Source: an uncultured Flaviramulus sp. (GTDB taxonomy: Bacteria > Bacteroidota > Bacteroidia > Flavobacteriales > Flavobacteriaceae). From it: 64,000 nucleotides of DNA. Under the pieces are notes generated by a model that had not been told where the DNA came from, did not search any database, and saw only the letters and a program-made list of their open reading frames with translations. Location of the stretch: positions 744,001 to 808,000 of the forward strand of contig CANMUP010000002.1 in NCBI GenBank assembly GCA_947501105.1. Direction: 5' to 3'. Each line of letters starts with the position of its first letter. The first letter of the stretch is position 1. The position numbers and the translations under genes are program-made. Shown in pieces: positions 35,201 to 43,800 of this stretch.

Positions 35201-37930
35201 CCAGATTACCCTCATGAAATTCAAATAGATTTAGGAGATAGATATAAAATTTCAGAGTTTTTATTGACGAGTCATACACAACCGAATGGTCGTATAAAAG
35301 ATGCAGAAATTTATATTAGTGATGATGTTAATAATTGGGGGCAGCCAGTTTTGGTAACATTTCAAAATCAAACCTCTCAAGATCCTGTGGTTTTTTCTCA
35401 ACCTATATCGGGGAGATACCTTAGAGTTGTAGGGCTTAACTCTACAGATGGTGATAAGTTTGCTGCTATAAATGAAATTAATCTAATTGGTTGTAATGAT
35501 CCATTACCACCACCACTTGTTGCCGATTTCACAGCTAATACAACTTTTGTAAATGTAGGGGATTCAGTAAGTTTTAGTGATACTTCTACAAGTATGCCAA
35601 CAGCTTGGTCTTGGTCTTTTGAAGGAGGGACACCTGCAAGTAGTACGCTCCAAAATCCAACGGTAGTTTATAATGCCATTGGTACCTACCAAGTATCGCT
35701 TACTTCTACAAATGCTGGTGGTTCAGATACGAAAACAGTAGTTGGTTATATAACAGTAACTGTTGATGAACCATGCGAGAGTTTATTAGATCAAGCGTTT
35801 TGGAGTTTGTTATTTGTAGATAGTGAATCTAATGATAATCAACTAGGAGAACTCGCATTTGATGGAGACCCTAGTTCAAAGTGGAATTCTGGATTTGAAC
35901 CAGCAAAGCCAGATTACCCTCATGAAATTCAAATAGATTTAGGAGATAGATATAAAATTTCAGAGTTTTTATTGACGAGTCATACACAACCGAATGGTCG
36001 TATAAAAGATGCAGAAATTTATATTAGTGATGATGTTAATAATTGGGGACAGCCAGTTTCGGTTACATTTCAAAATCAAGCCTCTCAAGATCCTGTAGTT
36101 TTTTCTCAACCTATATCGGGTAGATACCTTAGAGTTGTAGGGCTTAATTCTACAGATGGCGATAAGTTTGCTACTATAAATGAAATTAATCTTATTGGTT
36201 GTGATGCTCCATCATTACCACTAAATTTACCACCTGTTGCAGATTTTGCAGTAAATACAACTTCTGTAAATGTAGGGGATTCAGTAAGTTTTAGTGATGC
36301 TTCTACAAACACACCAACATCTTGGAATTGGTCATTTGAAGGAGTAGCTCAAGCAAGTAGTGCGCTTCAAAATCCAACAGTGACTTATAACACTCCTGGT
36401 ACATATCAAGTATCGCTTACCTCGACAAATGCTTTTGGTTCAGATACAAAAACAGAAGTTAATTATATAGCTGTTACTGCATGTAATACACCAGGTTTAT
36501 TAGATCAATCGGTATGGAGTTTGTTATCTGTAGATAGTGAATCTAATGATGGTCAACTAGGAGAACTCGCATTTGATGGAAACCCTAGTTCAAAGTGGAA
36601 TTCTGGATTTGAACCAGCCAAGCCAGATTACCCTCATGAAATTCAAATAGATTTAGGAGCTAGATATAAAATTTCAGAGTTTTTATTGACGAGTCATACA
36701 CAACCGAATGGCCGGATAAAAGATGCGGAAATTTATATTAGTGATGATGTTAATAATTGGGGGCAGCCAGTTTTGGTAACATTTCAAAATCAAGCCTCTC
36801 AAGACCCTGTAGTTTTTTCTCAACCTATATCGGGTAGATACCTTAGAGTTGTAGGGCTTAACTCTACAGATGGTGATAAGTTTACTACTATAAATGAAAT
36901 TAATCTTATTGGCTGTAATAATCCAATATCATTACCACCTGTTGCAGATTTTACAGTAAATACTACTGCTATAGATGAAGGAGATTCGGTAAATTTTAGT
37001 GATGCTTCTTCAAGTACGGCAACAGCTTGGTCTTGGTCTTTTGAAGGAGGAATACCAGCAACTAGTACACTCCAAAATCCAACAGTCTCTTATAATACCA
37101 CTGGTAGATATCAGGTGTCGCTTACTTCAACAGATGATAATGGTACTTCAAGTAAAAAAACGGTAGTTAATTATATAACTGTTGGTTGCCTTGGTTCATT
37201 AGATCAGTCATTATGGAGTTTGTTGTTTGTAGATAGTGAATCTGATGATAATCAACCAGGAGAACTCGCATTTGATGGAGACCCTAGTTCAAAGTGGAAT
37301 TCTGGATTTGAACCAGAAAAGCCAGATTACCCTCATGAAATTCAAATAGATTTAGGAGATAGATATGTAATCGCAGAATTTTTAATGACGAGCCATACAT
37401 CTGCAAGTGGACGGATAAAAGATGCAGAAATTTATATTAGTGATGATGCTAATAATTGGGGGCAGCCAGTTTTGGTAACATTTCAAGATCAAGCCTCTCA
37501 AAATCCTGTGGTTTTTTCTCAACCTATAACGGGAAGATACCTTAGAGTTGTAGGGCTTAACTCTACAGATGGTGATAAGTTTGCTACTATAAATGAAATT
37601 AACCTTTTTGGTTGTATTGATCCATTGGCGACAGCATCTAAAAATTCAAAAACACTTGCTAATCAGGAGTTTGATTTAGGAAAAGTGGTGATTTATCCAA
37701 ATCCAGTAAATGATATTTTAAATATTTCATTGCCTTTGCAAAATGTAAAAGAAAATAACTTATCTATTACCATTTATTCAATAACAGGACAACAAATCTA
37801 TTTTAAACAATATGAAAAAGTTAGTAATAAGCATATAGAAATAGATATTAGTAATATTTCTGAAGGAGTTTATTTTGTTAAGTTAAATAATAACAACAAA
37901 TTAATTATGAAGAGAATTATTAAGCATTGA
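32273..37930 (+). CDS. Giant secreted Asp-box beta-propeller protein with F5/8C and PKD modules and T9SS sorting domain
   Basis: A 1885-residue secreted protein of unknown function. A signal peptide ends near FTIGQ. Residues about 150-850 form one or two beta-propellers with many Asp-box (BNR/sortilin) motifs, e.g. NKSIDNGFTW, HKTIDGGITW, WKSTDMGATW and LKSTNGGDTW. A PKD-like stretch follows, then four nearly identical F5/8 type C (CBM32-like) domains starting near 930, 1170, 1404 and 1640, separated by three PKD domains. The last ~85 residues (VVIYPNPVNDILNIS, then EGVYFVKL) are a T9SS type A sorting domain. Propellers of this type occur in sialidases and GH74 enzymes, so a glycan hydrolase, lyase or binding role is possible. 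A shorter paralogue lies at 55877-59335. Confidence 0.88.
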   Translation: MKNLNFKRKMRSPNLSKIYTVIIFCFCTMFTIGQERYTPYDKVPGVPIMYKPAYTPTYPDWAKMLYQYPVDYHAICDKFDSYMLKNKGSKSAIIRYFKLWRPAIAPFVSTDGNIELPDFKALNNKKALNSKIDNKSSKSGIAQKSSLVDNSNWTFWGPKRTVWRNTGANLNAGDDAPWQSNIFSIDVAASNNNILYAGSGTGFLNKSIDNGFTWDLIGKDYRFGGGIEAVAIHPTNPDIVYVSNSTGVHKTIDGGITWQKMSSFGGPAIKIDPNNPQNIIAATFTGVYVSNDAGANWAKTHAFSAWDVEFKPDDSNIVYAISKKGAYFDLIVSTDGGASFISDVNFPTNLEEISGAVLAVTPANPGVVYLAMLSGDAASGTNFPLVYKAQALLSGGRVWTEQIKGTVRFGELSPTSFANGQGFYDLVLGVDPDDEDVLFFGTLAFFKSTNGGLDWTTVGGYGGNFNVHPDMQAIKMLGNGKIWLATDGGINFSSDNFSEVANWRVSIVGLHGSQMWGFDQGWNEDVIVGGRYHNGNVALKDIYNDKALRMGGAESPTGWIINSKPGQATFKDINKNYTTSIPETIDHVVANKKYAFTKQPNMLNFGARRGNLLEHPNYSETLYLGQGTGVWKSTDMGATWNILHNFSGNVMFIEISHKNPEVMYADVQGVGLYKTEDGGLNWVVKNNFIGSGLGTLSWRGYLHFVISPYDENTIYLCPQKSKVGWEGKVLKSTNGGDTWVNWSGTLPTSQYTKVLAIQPTSSGEDLVYVFNTSKQSDVSSIGESFFRKGNATNWEPFINNYPKQMNLLFAKPFYRDGKIRIAGTDGVWESLLAEPTFAPEVNAWAEKPIYACNDTIRIADHSMLNHSGATWNWIVTPTPDYISDATSKSPKIVVGAPGNYTVQQEVTQGGVTYTKTHTDMFFVNACQIACNTPGLLDQSVWSLLSVDSESNDGQSGEFAFDGNASTKWNSGFEPAKPDYPHEIQIDLGDRYKISEFLLTSHTQPNGRIKDAEIYISDDVNNWGQPVLVTFQNQTSQDPVVFSQPISGRYLRVVGLNSTDGDKFAAINEINLIGCNDPLPPPLVADFTANTTFVNVGDSVSFSDTSTSMPTAWSWSFEGGTPASSTLQNPTVVYNAIGTYQVSLTSTNAGGSDTKTVVGYITVTVDEPCESLLDQAFWSLLFVDSESNDNQLGELAFDGDPSSKWNSGFEPAKPDYPHEIQIDLGDRYKISEFLLTSHTQPNGRIKDAEIYISDDVNNWGQPVSVTFQNQASQDPVVFSQPISGRYLRVVGLNSTDGDKFATINEINLIGCDAPSLPLNLPPVADFAVNTTSVNVGDSVSFSDASTNTPTSWNWSFEGVAQASSALQNPTVTYNTPGTYQVSLTSTNAFGSDTKTEVNYIAVTACNTPGLLDQSVWSLLSVDSESNDGQLGELAFDGNPSSKWNSGFEPAKPDYPHEIQIDLGARYKISEFLLTSHTQPNGRIKDAEIYISDDVNNWGQPVLVTFQNQASQDPVVFSQPISGRYLRVVGLNSTDGDKFTTINEINLIGCNNPISLPPVADFTVNTTAIDEGDSVNFSDASSSTATAWSWSFEGGIPATSTLQNPTVSYNTTGRYQVSLTSTDDNGTSSKKTVVNYITVGCLGSLDQSLWSLLFVDSESDDNQPGELAFDGDPSSKWNSGFEPEKPDYPHEIQIDLGDRYVIAEFLMTSHTSASGRIKDAEIYISDDANNWGQPVLVTFQDQASQNPVVFSQPITGRYLRVVGLNSTDGDKFATINEINLFGCIDPLATASKNSKTLANQEFDLGKVVIYPNPVNDILNISLPLQNVKENNLSITIYSITGQQIYFKQYEKVSNKHIEIDISNISEGVYFVKLNNNNKLIMKRIIKH
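35062..37615 (+). repeat. Four in-gene copies of an F5/8C domain sequence
   Basis: Units of about 425-435 bp at 35062-35497, 35781-36202, 36483-36917 and 37195-37615 are almost identical at the DNA level, with long stretches unchanged (GGATTTGAACCAGCAAAGCC and others), while the PKD spacers between them are more divergent. A fifth copy is in the paralogue at about 58630-59060. This indicates recent duplication or gene conversion. Confidence 0.9.
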
Positions 37931-37958
37931 TTGTATTGTGAAAAAATAAAATTAACAG

Positions 37959-37997
37959 ATCGCCTAATCTAAATTTTAGGCGATTTGTTTTTTTTTT
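37959..37997 (+). terminator. Rho-independent terminator after the giant propeller gene
   Basis: A 9-bp stem (ATCGCCTAA, 37959-37967, with 37976-37984), an 8-nt loop and a long T run, lying 28 bases after the stop codon. Confidence 0.88.
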
Positions 37998-38154
37998 AAG
38001 AACTATGTTAAAAGCATAGTAAAGCTTAATAAATAAACCCGTTGTGCATTTAGAGGAAAATTTGTCAATTAGAGATCGATAATTTTTTTTCCAAGCGGAG
38101 GAATGACATTTTTTTAAATGCTAAATGATTATATAAAAATTGATAAATAATATT

Positions 38155-39858
38155 ATGAAAAGCACAAAACAATATGATGCTATAGTAATTGGGACAGGAA
38201 TATCTGGAGGTTGGGCAGCAAAAGAATTGTGTGAAAATGGTTTAAGAACATTAGTTTTAGAAAGAGGTAGAATGGTTGAACATATAAAAGATTATACGAC
38301 TGCTAATATGGATGTATGGGACTTTAAATATCGAGGAAGTTTACCTGTTGAGGAGCTAAAACAACAATATAAACAGAATAGAACAGGCTTTGTTACTTCA
38401 GAAAGTACAAAGCATTGGTTTGTAAATGATTTAAAGCACCCTTATAACGAAATAAAACGATTTGATTGGATAAGAGGTTATCATGTTGGAGGACGTTCAT
38501 TAACTTGGGGCAGACAAGCCTTAAGAATGAGTGATCTTGATTTTGAGGCTAATAAGAAAGAAAATATTGCTGTAGATTGGCCAATTCGTTATAAAGATAT
38601 TGAACCGTGGTACACCAAAGCTGAAAAATTTATTGGAGTTTGTGGTGAAAATTTGGGATTACCTCATTTACCAGACGGACATTTTACCCCACCCATGGAA
38701 TTAAATTGTGTTGAGACCGAATTTAGAGAGCAAATCAAGCAAAAATATTCTAATAGATATTTAACTATAGGCCGTTTTGCTAATAAAACAGGAGATGTAC
38801 ACCACGAGGGAAGATCAAACTGCATTTACAGAAATAGGTGTATGCGTGGTTGTCCTATTGGGGGTTATTTTAGTAGTAACTCAGCAACATTACCAGCAGC
38901 AGAGAGAACAGGAAATATGACTTTAAGAGCAAACTCCATAGCTTATAAAATTTTATATGATAGCACTAAAAAGAAAGCCATTGGCGTAAAAATAATAGAT
39001 GCATTAACTAAAGAAAAAATAGAGTTTTCTGCGAAAGTTATATTTTGCTGTGCCTCAACAGCTGCTACAACTAGCATTTTATTGCAATCAAAATCTAAAC
39101 GTTTTCCTAATGGATTAGGGAATGACAGTGGAGAGCTAGGGCATAATTTAATGGATCATCATTTTAGAGTTGGAGCATCGGCAACCACTACTAATTTTTC
39201 AAATAAACATTATATAGGAAATCGTCCAGCTAGTTTTCATATTCCCAGATTTAGAAACCTGAATGCTGAGAAACCTGAAAAAAAATTTATTAGAGGATAT
39301 TCGTTTCAAGGAAGTGCCAGTAGGACTAATTGGAGAAGAGCAATAAAGGAGTTAAGCTATGGGGAAAAATTAAAAGAAAGCTTATTAAAACCAGGACCAT
39401 GGCGTATTGGAATATCTGGTTTTGGAGAGTGTTTACCATATCATGAAAACAAAATGACTTTAAACTATAATAACTTAGATGAGTGGGGCTTACCTACCAT
39501 TACGTTTGATGCAGAGTTTAAAGAGAATGAAATGCAAATGCGAAAAGATATGCAGCAAGAAGCTATAAGCATGTTAACTGCAGCTGGATTTAAAAATGTA
39601 AAAGGCTTTGATGAACCTTGTTACCCTGGACATGCAATTCATGAAATGGGAACTGCTCGCATGGGACGTAATCCAAAAACATCAGTATTGAATAAGTACA
39701 ATCAAATTCATGCGGTAAAAAATGTTTATGTAACAGATGGTGCATGTATGACATCTTCGGGTAATCAAAATCCATCTCTTACTTATATGGCTTTAACAGC
39801 CAGAGCTGTAAACCATGCTTTACAGCAGCTAAACAAAAAAACATCTAGTCATGAATAG
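38155..39858 (+). CDS. GMC-family oxidoreductase (sugar/alcohol dehydrogenase large subunit)
   Basis: A flavoprotein of 567 residues from the ATG at 38155; an upstream in-frame TTG (38140) is not needed. The N-terminal FAD site is VIGTGISGGWAAKEL, followed by GGRSLTWGRQALR. A Cys-rich segment CIYRNRCMRGCPIGG lies near residue 225. The C-terminal HEMGTARMG and NPSLTYMALTARA motifs are typical of gluconate- or fructose-dehydrogenase-like GMC enzymes. It overlaps the next gene (a subunit-3 homologue) by eight bases, so the two make a membrane-associated dehydrogenase that could oxidise a released sugar. No cytochrome subunit is encoded nearby, so the electron acceptor is unclear. Confidence 0.88.
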   Translation: MKSTKQYDAIVIGTGISGGWAAKELCENGLRTLVLERGRMVEHIKDYTTANMDVWDFKYRGSLPVEELKQQYKQNRTGFVTSESTKHWFVNDLKHPYNEIKRFDWIRGYHVGGRSLTWGRQALRMSDLDFEANKKENIAVDWPIRYKDIEPWYTKAEKFIGVCGENLGLPHLPDGHFTPPMELNCVETEFREQIKQKYSNRYLTIGRFANKTGDVHHEGRSNCIYRNRCMRGCPIGGYFSSNSATLPAAERTGNMTLRANSIAYKILYDSTKKKAIGVKIIDALTKEKIEFSAKVIFCCASTAATTSILLQSKSKRFPNGLGNDSGELGHNLMDHHFRVGASATTTNFSNKHYIGNRPASFHIPRFRNLNAEKPEKKFIRGYSFQGSASRTNWRRAIKELSYGEKLKESLLKPGPWRIGISGFGECLPYHENKMTLNYNNLDEWGLPTITFDAEFKENEMQMRKDMQQEAISMLTAAGFKNVKGFDEPCYPGHAIHEMGTARMGRNPKTSVLNKYNQIHAVKNVYVTDGACMTSSGNQNPSLTYMALTARAVNHALQQLNKKTSSHE

Positions 39859-40444
39859 AAGAGATGTTCTTAAAGGTCTTTCCCTATCACTTGGGTATAG
39901 CATAGCAACTCCAACATTGTTTAGTATTATTAATTCTTGTACTAATAAGGATCAAGCATGGATACCAGCGTTTTTTAATGAAACTCAAAAACAGACTATA
40001 AATTATTTAGTAGATATTATAATTCCTAAAACTGATATTGATGGTGGAACGGAATTAAATCTAACTCAGTTTATAGATGAAATGATCGCACATACTGTAG
40101 AAGAAAAGGAGCAGAAAATTTTTAATGAAGGAAGTATTGAGTATGAGCGTCAATTAAATTATATTTATAAAAAATCTACAAAAAAGCTTAAAAAAAAGCA
40201 TGAAAGTGTTTTAAATATCTATTTTAATATTCCTGAAGAGATGCAAGAACTAGTTTTAAAGCAGCTTAAGTTAAATGTTTTTGGATTTTCTAAAAATGAG
40301 AAATCAAATTTTTTGATATATAAATTCCTAACTATGGTTAGATATTATTGCTTGTTAGGCTTTTATACCTCACAAGAGATTATGGAAGGAGAGTTAAACT
40401 ATAACCCTAATATTGGATATTATGAAAGTTGTATAGATTTATAA
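39851..40444 (+). CDS. Gluconate 2-dehydrogenase subunit 3 family protein
   Basis: A 197-residue small subunit. The N-terminus has a twin-arginine-like start, MNRRDVLKGLSLSLG, and then a hydrophobic stretch, so it is probably exported through Tat together with the GMC subunit. A Cys at position 30 (NSC) could also be lipidated. FFNETQKQTINYLVDIIIPKTD is the family signature. It overlaps the GMC gene by eight bases, so the two are translationally coupled. In known complexes this subunit is needed for assembly and export of the flavoprotein. Confidence 0.85.
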   Translation: MNRRDVLKGLSLSLGYSIATPTLFSIINSCTNKDQAWIPAFFNETQKQTINYLVDIIIPKTDIDGGTELNLTQFIDEMIAHTVEEKEQKIFNEGSIEYERQLNYIYKKSTKKLKKKHESVLNIYFNIPEEMQELVLKQLKLNVFGFSKNEKSNFLIYKFLTMVRYYCLLGFYTSQEIMEGELNYNPNIGYYESCIDL

Positions 40445-40472
40445 TTTTTATCCATTAATCATGTTAATTTAA

Positions 40473-40806
40473 CTTCTTCCCTTATTAGATTATTATAAAA
40501 TACGACAAGATATAAGCAGTATAGTAAAGAAAATGAAAGGGAGAAGTTCTCGTCGATTGCAGCAAGAATTCCCAAAATTGCACAAAAGATATTGGGGTCG
40601 ACATTTTTGGGCGATAGGATTTGGTTGTTGGAGTACTGGTAATATTACAGATGAAATGGTAAATGAATATTTAGAGCATCATCGCAAATCAGATAATGAT
40701 TAAAGATTCTTTTATACTTGAGTAATCACGTCCTGCTGACTTTAGTCAGATTTAAAAACCTATGGCACTTTAGTCCATAGTGGTTTATTGCATCTGTAAC
40801 TTGTCG
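40473..40806 (+). mobile_element. IS200/IS605-family relic: transposase 3' end plus right-end hairpins
   Basis: Codons 40533-40703 (frame open from 40473) encode MKGRSSRRLQQEFPKLHKRY, WGRHFWAIGFGCWSTGNIT and EMVNEYLEHH, the C-terminal half of a Y1 transposase including its presumed catalytic Tyr. The N-terminal half with the HUH metal site is missing, so it is inactive. Downstream are two small hairpins typical of the subterminal end of such elements: CTGAC/GTCAG (40736-40749) and CTATGG/CCATAG (40760-40780). A segment just beyond (40784-40806) is repeated at 31826-31848. Confidence 0.8.
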
Positions 40807-40891
40807 TTAACTATATAACGTAAAGTTAAATTTTTGGAGTTTAAATTTCGCAATATATTGTTCAAACAAATTTAATAAACCAAGTGCTGGT

Positions 40892-43800
40892 TTATTGTAT
40901 AATTTTATATTTCTTCAGTAGTTTTTTTTCTCCAATTTTCTGCGTTTCATTTTTAAAAGATGATGGTGTTATTCCAAATTCTTTTTTAAAACATTTTGTA
41001 AAGTATTTAGGATTATTAAAACCTACCATATATGAAACTTCGGATATCGAATTGTTGCCCTTTGCTATCATTAATGCGGCTCTTTTTAATTTAAAAGATC
41101 TGAAAAAATCAATCAAGTTTTTACCTGTTATATCTTGACATTTCTTGTAAATTACTGAATAACTCATGTTAAGAGATTTAGGTAGTTCTTCTAACTTAAA
41201 ATTATCGTTTTCAATCTGAGATTTTAATTCTTTTATAAGCTTTTCCATAAAAATATCATCTCTAGAAGGAATGGTTATAATAGTTTTAGGAGAACTAATT
41301 TTATTTGTTTCATATCTTGATAATGCTTTTTCTTTTGTGACTATAATGTTATTTATTTTTAAAGCCAGCTCTTGAAACTGAAACGGTTTATTAATATATT
41401 CTATAGCCCCCAATTTTAAACCTTTTATTTTGGCAATATTATCATTTTTAGCAGTTAAAATAATAATTGGAATATGAGATGTTGACTTCTTTTTCTGTAA
41501 AGTTTTACACATTTCAAAACCATTCATTTCTGGCATCATAACATCAGTTATAATAACATCTGGATTATTCTTTTGGGCTAGGTCAACACCTATTTTACCA
41601 TTTTCTGCGATTAGCAAATTATAATCGCTATGTAAAACATCTCTTAAAAACATTTGCATTTCAATATTATCATCAACAATAAGTAGTGTATGTGTTTTTT
41701 TTGAGGTATTATTTGTTCCTTGATTTAATTGCTTTTTTAGAGATTTAAAATCTTCGTTAGTTGATTTTATTTCTAAACTTGTATCTTCAATAAGAATCTT
41801 TTCATCTTCAGAAAAAACAGCTTTATTTGTTGATAATAGAACCGAAAAATTGGTGCCATTTTCTGGTGAAGAACTAACTTTAATCTCTCCGTGATGTAAC
41901 GAAATGAGTTCTTTTGCTAACGCCAGTCCAATACCTGTGCCTTTTGTGTTTTTACCTAGATTTGATTGATAAAACAATTTAAAAATATCATTAAGTTCAT
42001 CATTTGGAATGCCTGGACCAGAATCTATAATTGAAATTATTACAGTTTCATTTGTTTTGTCAATAGATGCTTTAAGGATTATTTTGCCTTCTCTTGGTGT
42101 AAATTTAAATGCATTAGATAATAAATTATATATAACATGTTCAATTTTATCGGTATCATACCAGATGTTAATTTGCTCATATTCATATTCTTGAAAAAAA
42201 TCTATTCCTTTAAAACGTGCTTGCTCACTAAATGATGATGCAATTTTTTTTAAGTCGGTTATTAAATTAGTTTTTGAGGCATATATACGTAATTTATTAA
42301 TCTCTTTATTTCTAATGGTCATCAGTTCAATGGCTAATCTGGAAAGTCTTTTCGCGTTGTTTTTAATCATTACTAAACGATTCTCTAACAATTTATTTCC
42401 TACAAAATTAGCACTAAGCAACATGTCTTCAATAGGAGCCAGAATTAGTGTTAACGGCGTTTGAATTTCATGAGACATTTTAGCAAAAAAGTTCATTTTT
42501 AAAGCATAAACTTCTTTCTCTTTATCGTATATTAAAGTTTCTTTTAATAATCTATTTTTTAATCTCACTCTATTAATAATGCTATAAATTATATATAGAA
42601 AGAGTACGATGTATACTATGTAAGCCCAATATGTGTTCCACCAAAAAGGTTTAATTTTTAAGTGTAATTGTATAGGTTTAATATCATATACTCCTACTTT
42701 TGATCCTGCTTTTACCTCAAAAGTATATGAACCATGAGGTATATTCGTATAATTTGCTAATAATTCATTATTAGGCACAATCCAGTCGTTTTCATAACCT
42801 TTTAGCCTATATGAATAATGATAATTGGCGTTTAAAACATTGTCAATAGCAGAGAATTTAAAAGAAAAAGAAGATTGTGAAGCTTTAAGAATTAAGTTTT
42901 TTATGTGCTCATTACTTGTTTTACTTTGCTCTTTTAAAATATATTTAATAGGCTTATTTAAAATTTTAATATTGTTTATGTAGAGTTTGGCATTATTTTT
43001 TTTTCTGCTTATTTGATTAGGGTAAAATGCGTTTACACCACCTTCTCCACCAAAATAGAGCATACCATTTTTATCTTTAAAAGTGCTTTTAGTTTTAAAT
43101 TTTTTTACTTTTAAACCATCTCTATGATAATAAGAATTTAATGTTTCATTATCTGTTTTATAATGGTGCAAGTCACCATTTCTTCCACTTAACCAAATGT
43201 TTTCATTGTTTTCTATTAAGATGGAAGAAAATAGAAGCCCCTTAAATAAGCTTTCATTTAAAAAAAAATGAGAGCTATTCTTTTTTATAGAATATTTGAT
43301 TAATGATCCAGAATTAGTAAGTATCCATATACTTCCCTTTAAATCTGATTTTATTGAAAGGATACCGTTGTAATTATGTTTTTTGTAAGAAGCTACATTA
43401 ATAAAATAAGAAGACTTAAAATCATTGCTTTCGTTGAATTTAAGAAGATTAGCAGATTTACTACTTACCCAGATTATGTTATTTTCATCTTCACAAATGT
43501 TAAAACAAGTAAAATGATTATTTAATTCATTAGAATTATGATTAAAAGTTGCTAAAAGTTCTCTGTTTGCTGTAAATACAGAAAGAGCATTAGGAAAAGC
43601 AACCCATAATCTGTCTTTAGAATCTTTAAAGATAAAGTTTACATTAGACATACTAGGTGTACTAGAGTCATTAGGGTTTTCTATTTTACTAAATGAATTT
43701 CTATTTTTATCATAAATCCATAAACCATTTTTATAGGTGTCAATCCAAATATTATTTTCAGAATCTTCTACCAATGCCTCAATATACTCTCCTTCAAAAT

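Noticed and set aside
35062-37615. CRISPR-like repeat array
   Set aside because: The repeats are 430-bp protein-coding modules in frame, not short repeats with spacers; no cas genes are present.
38140-38154. TTG-started extension of the GMC oxidoreductase gene
   Set aside because: The ATG at 38155 gives a normal FAD-binding N-terminus and fits the family.
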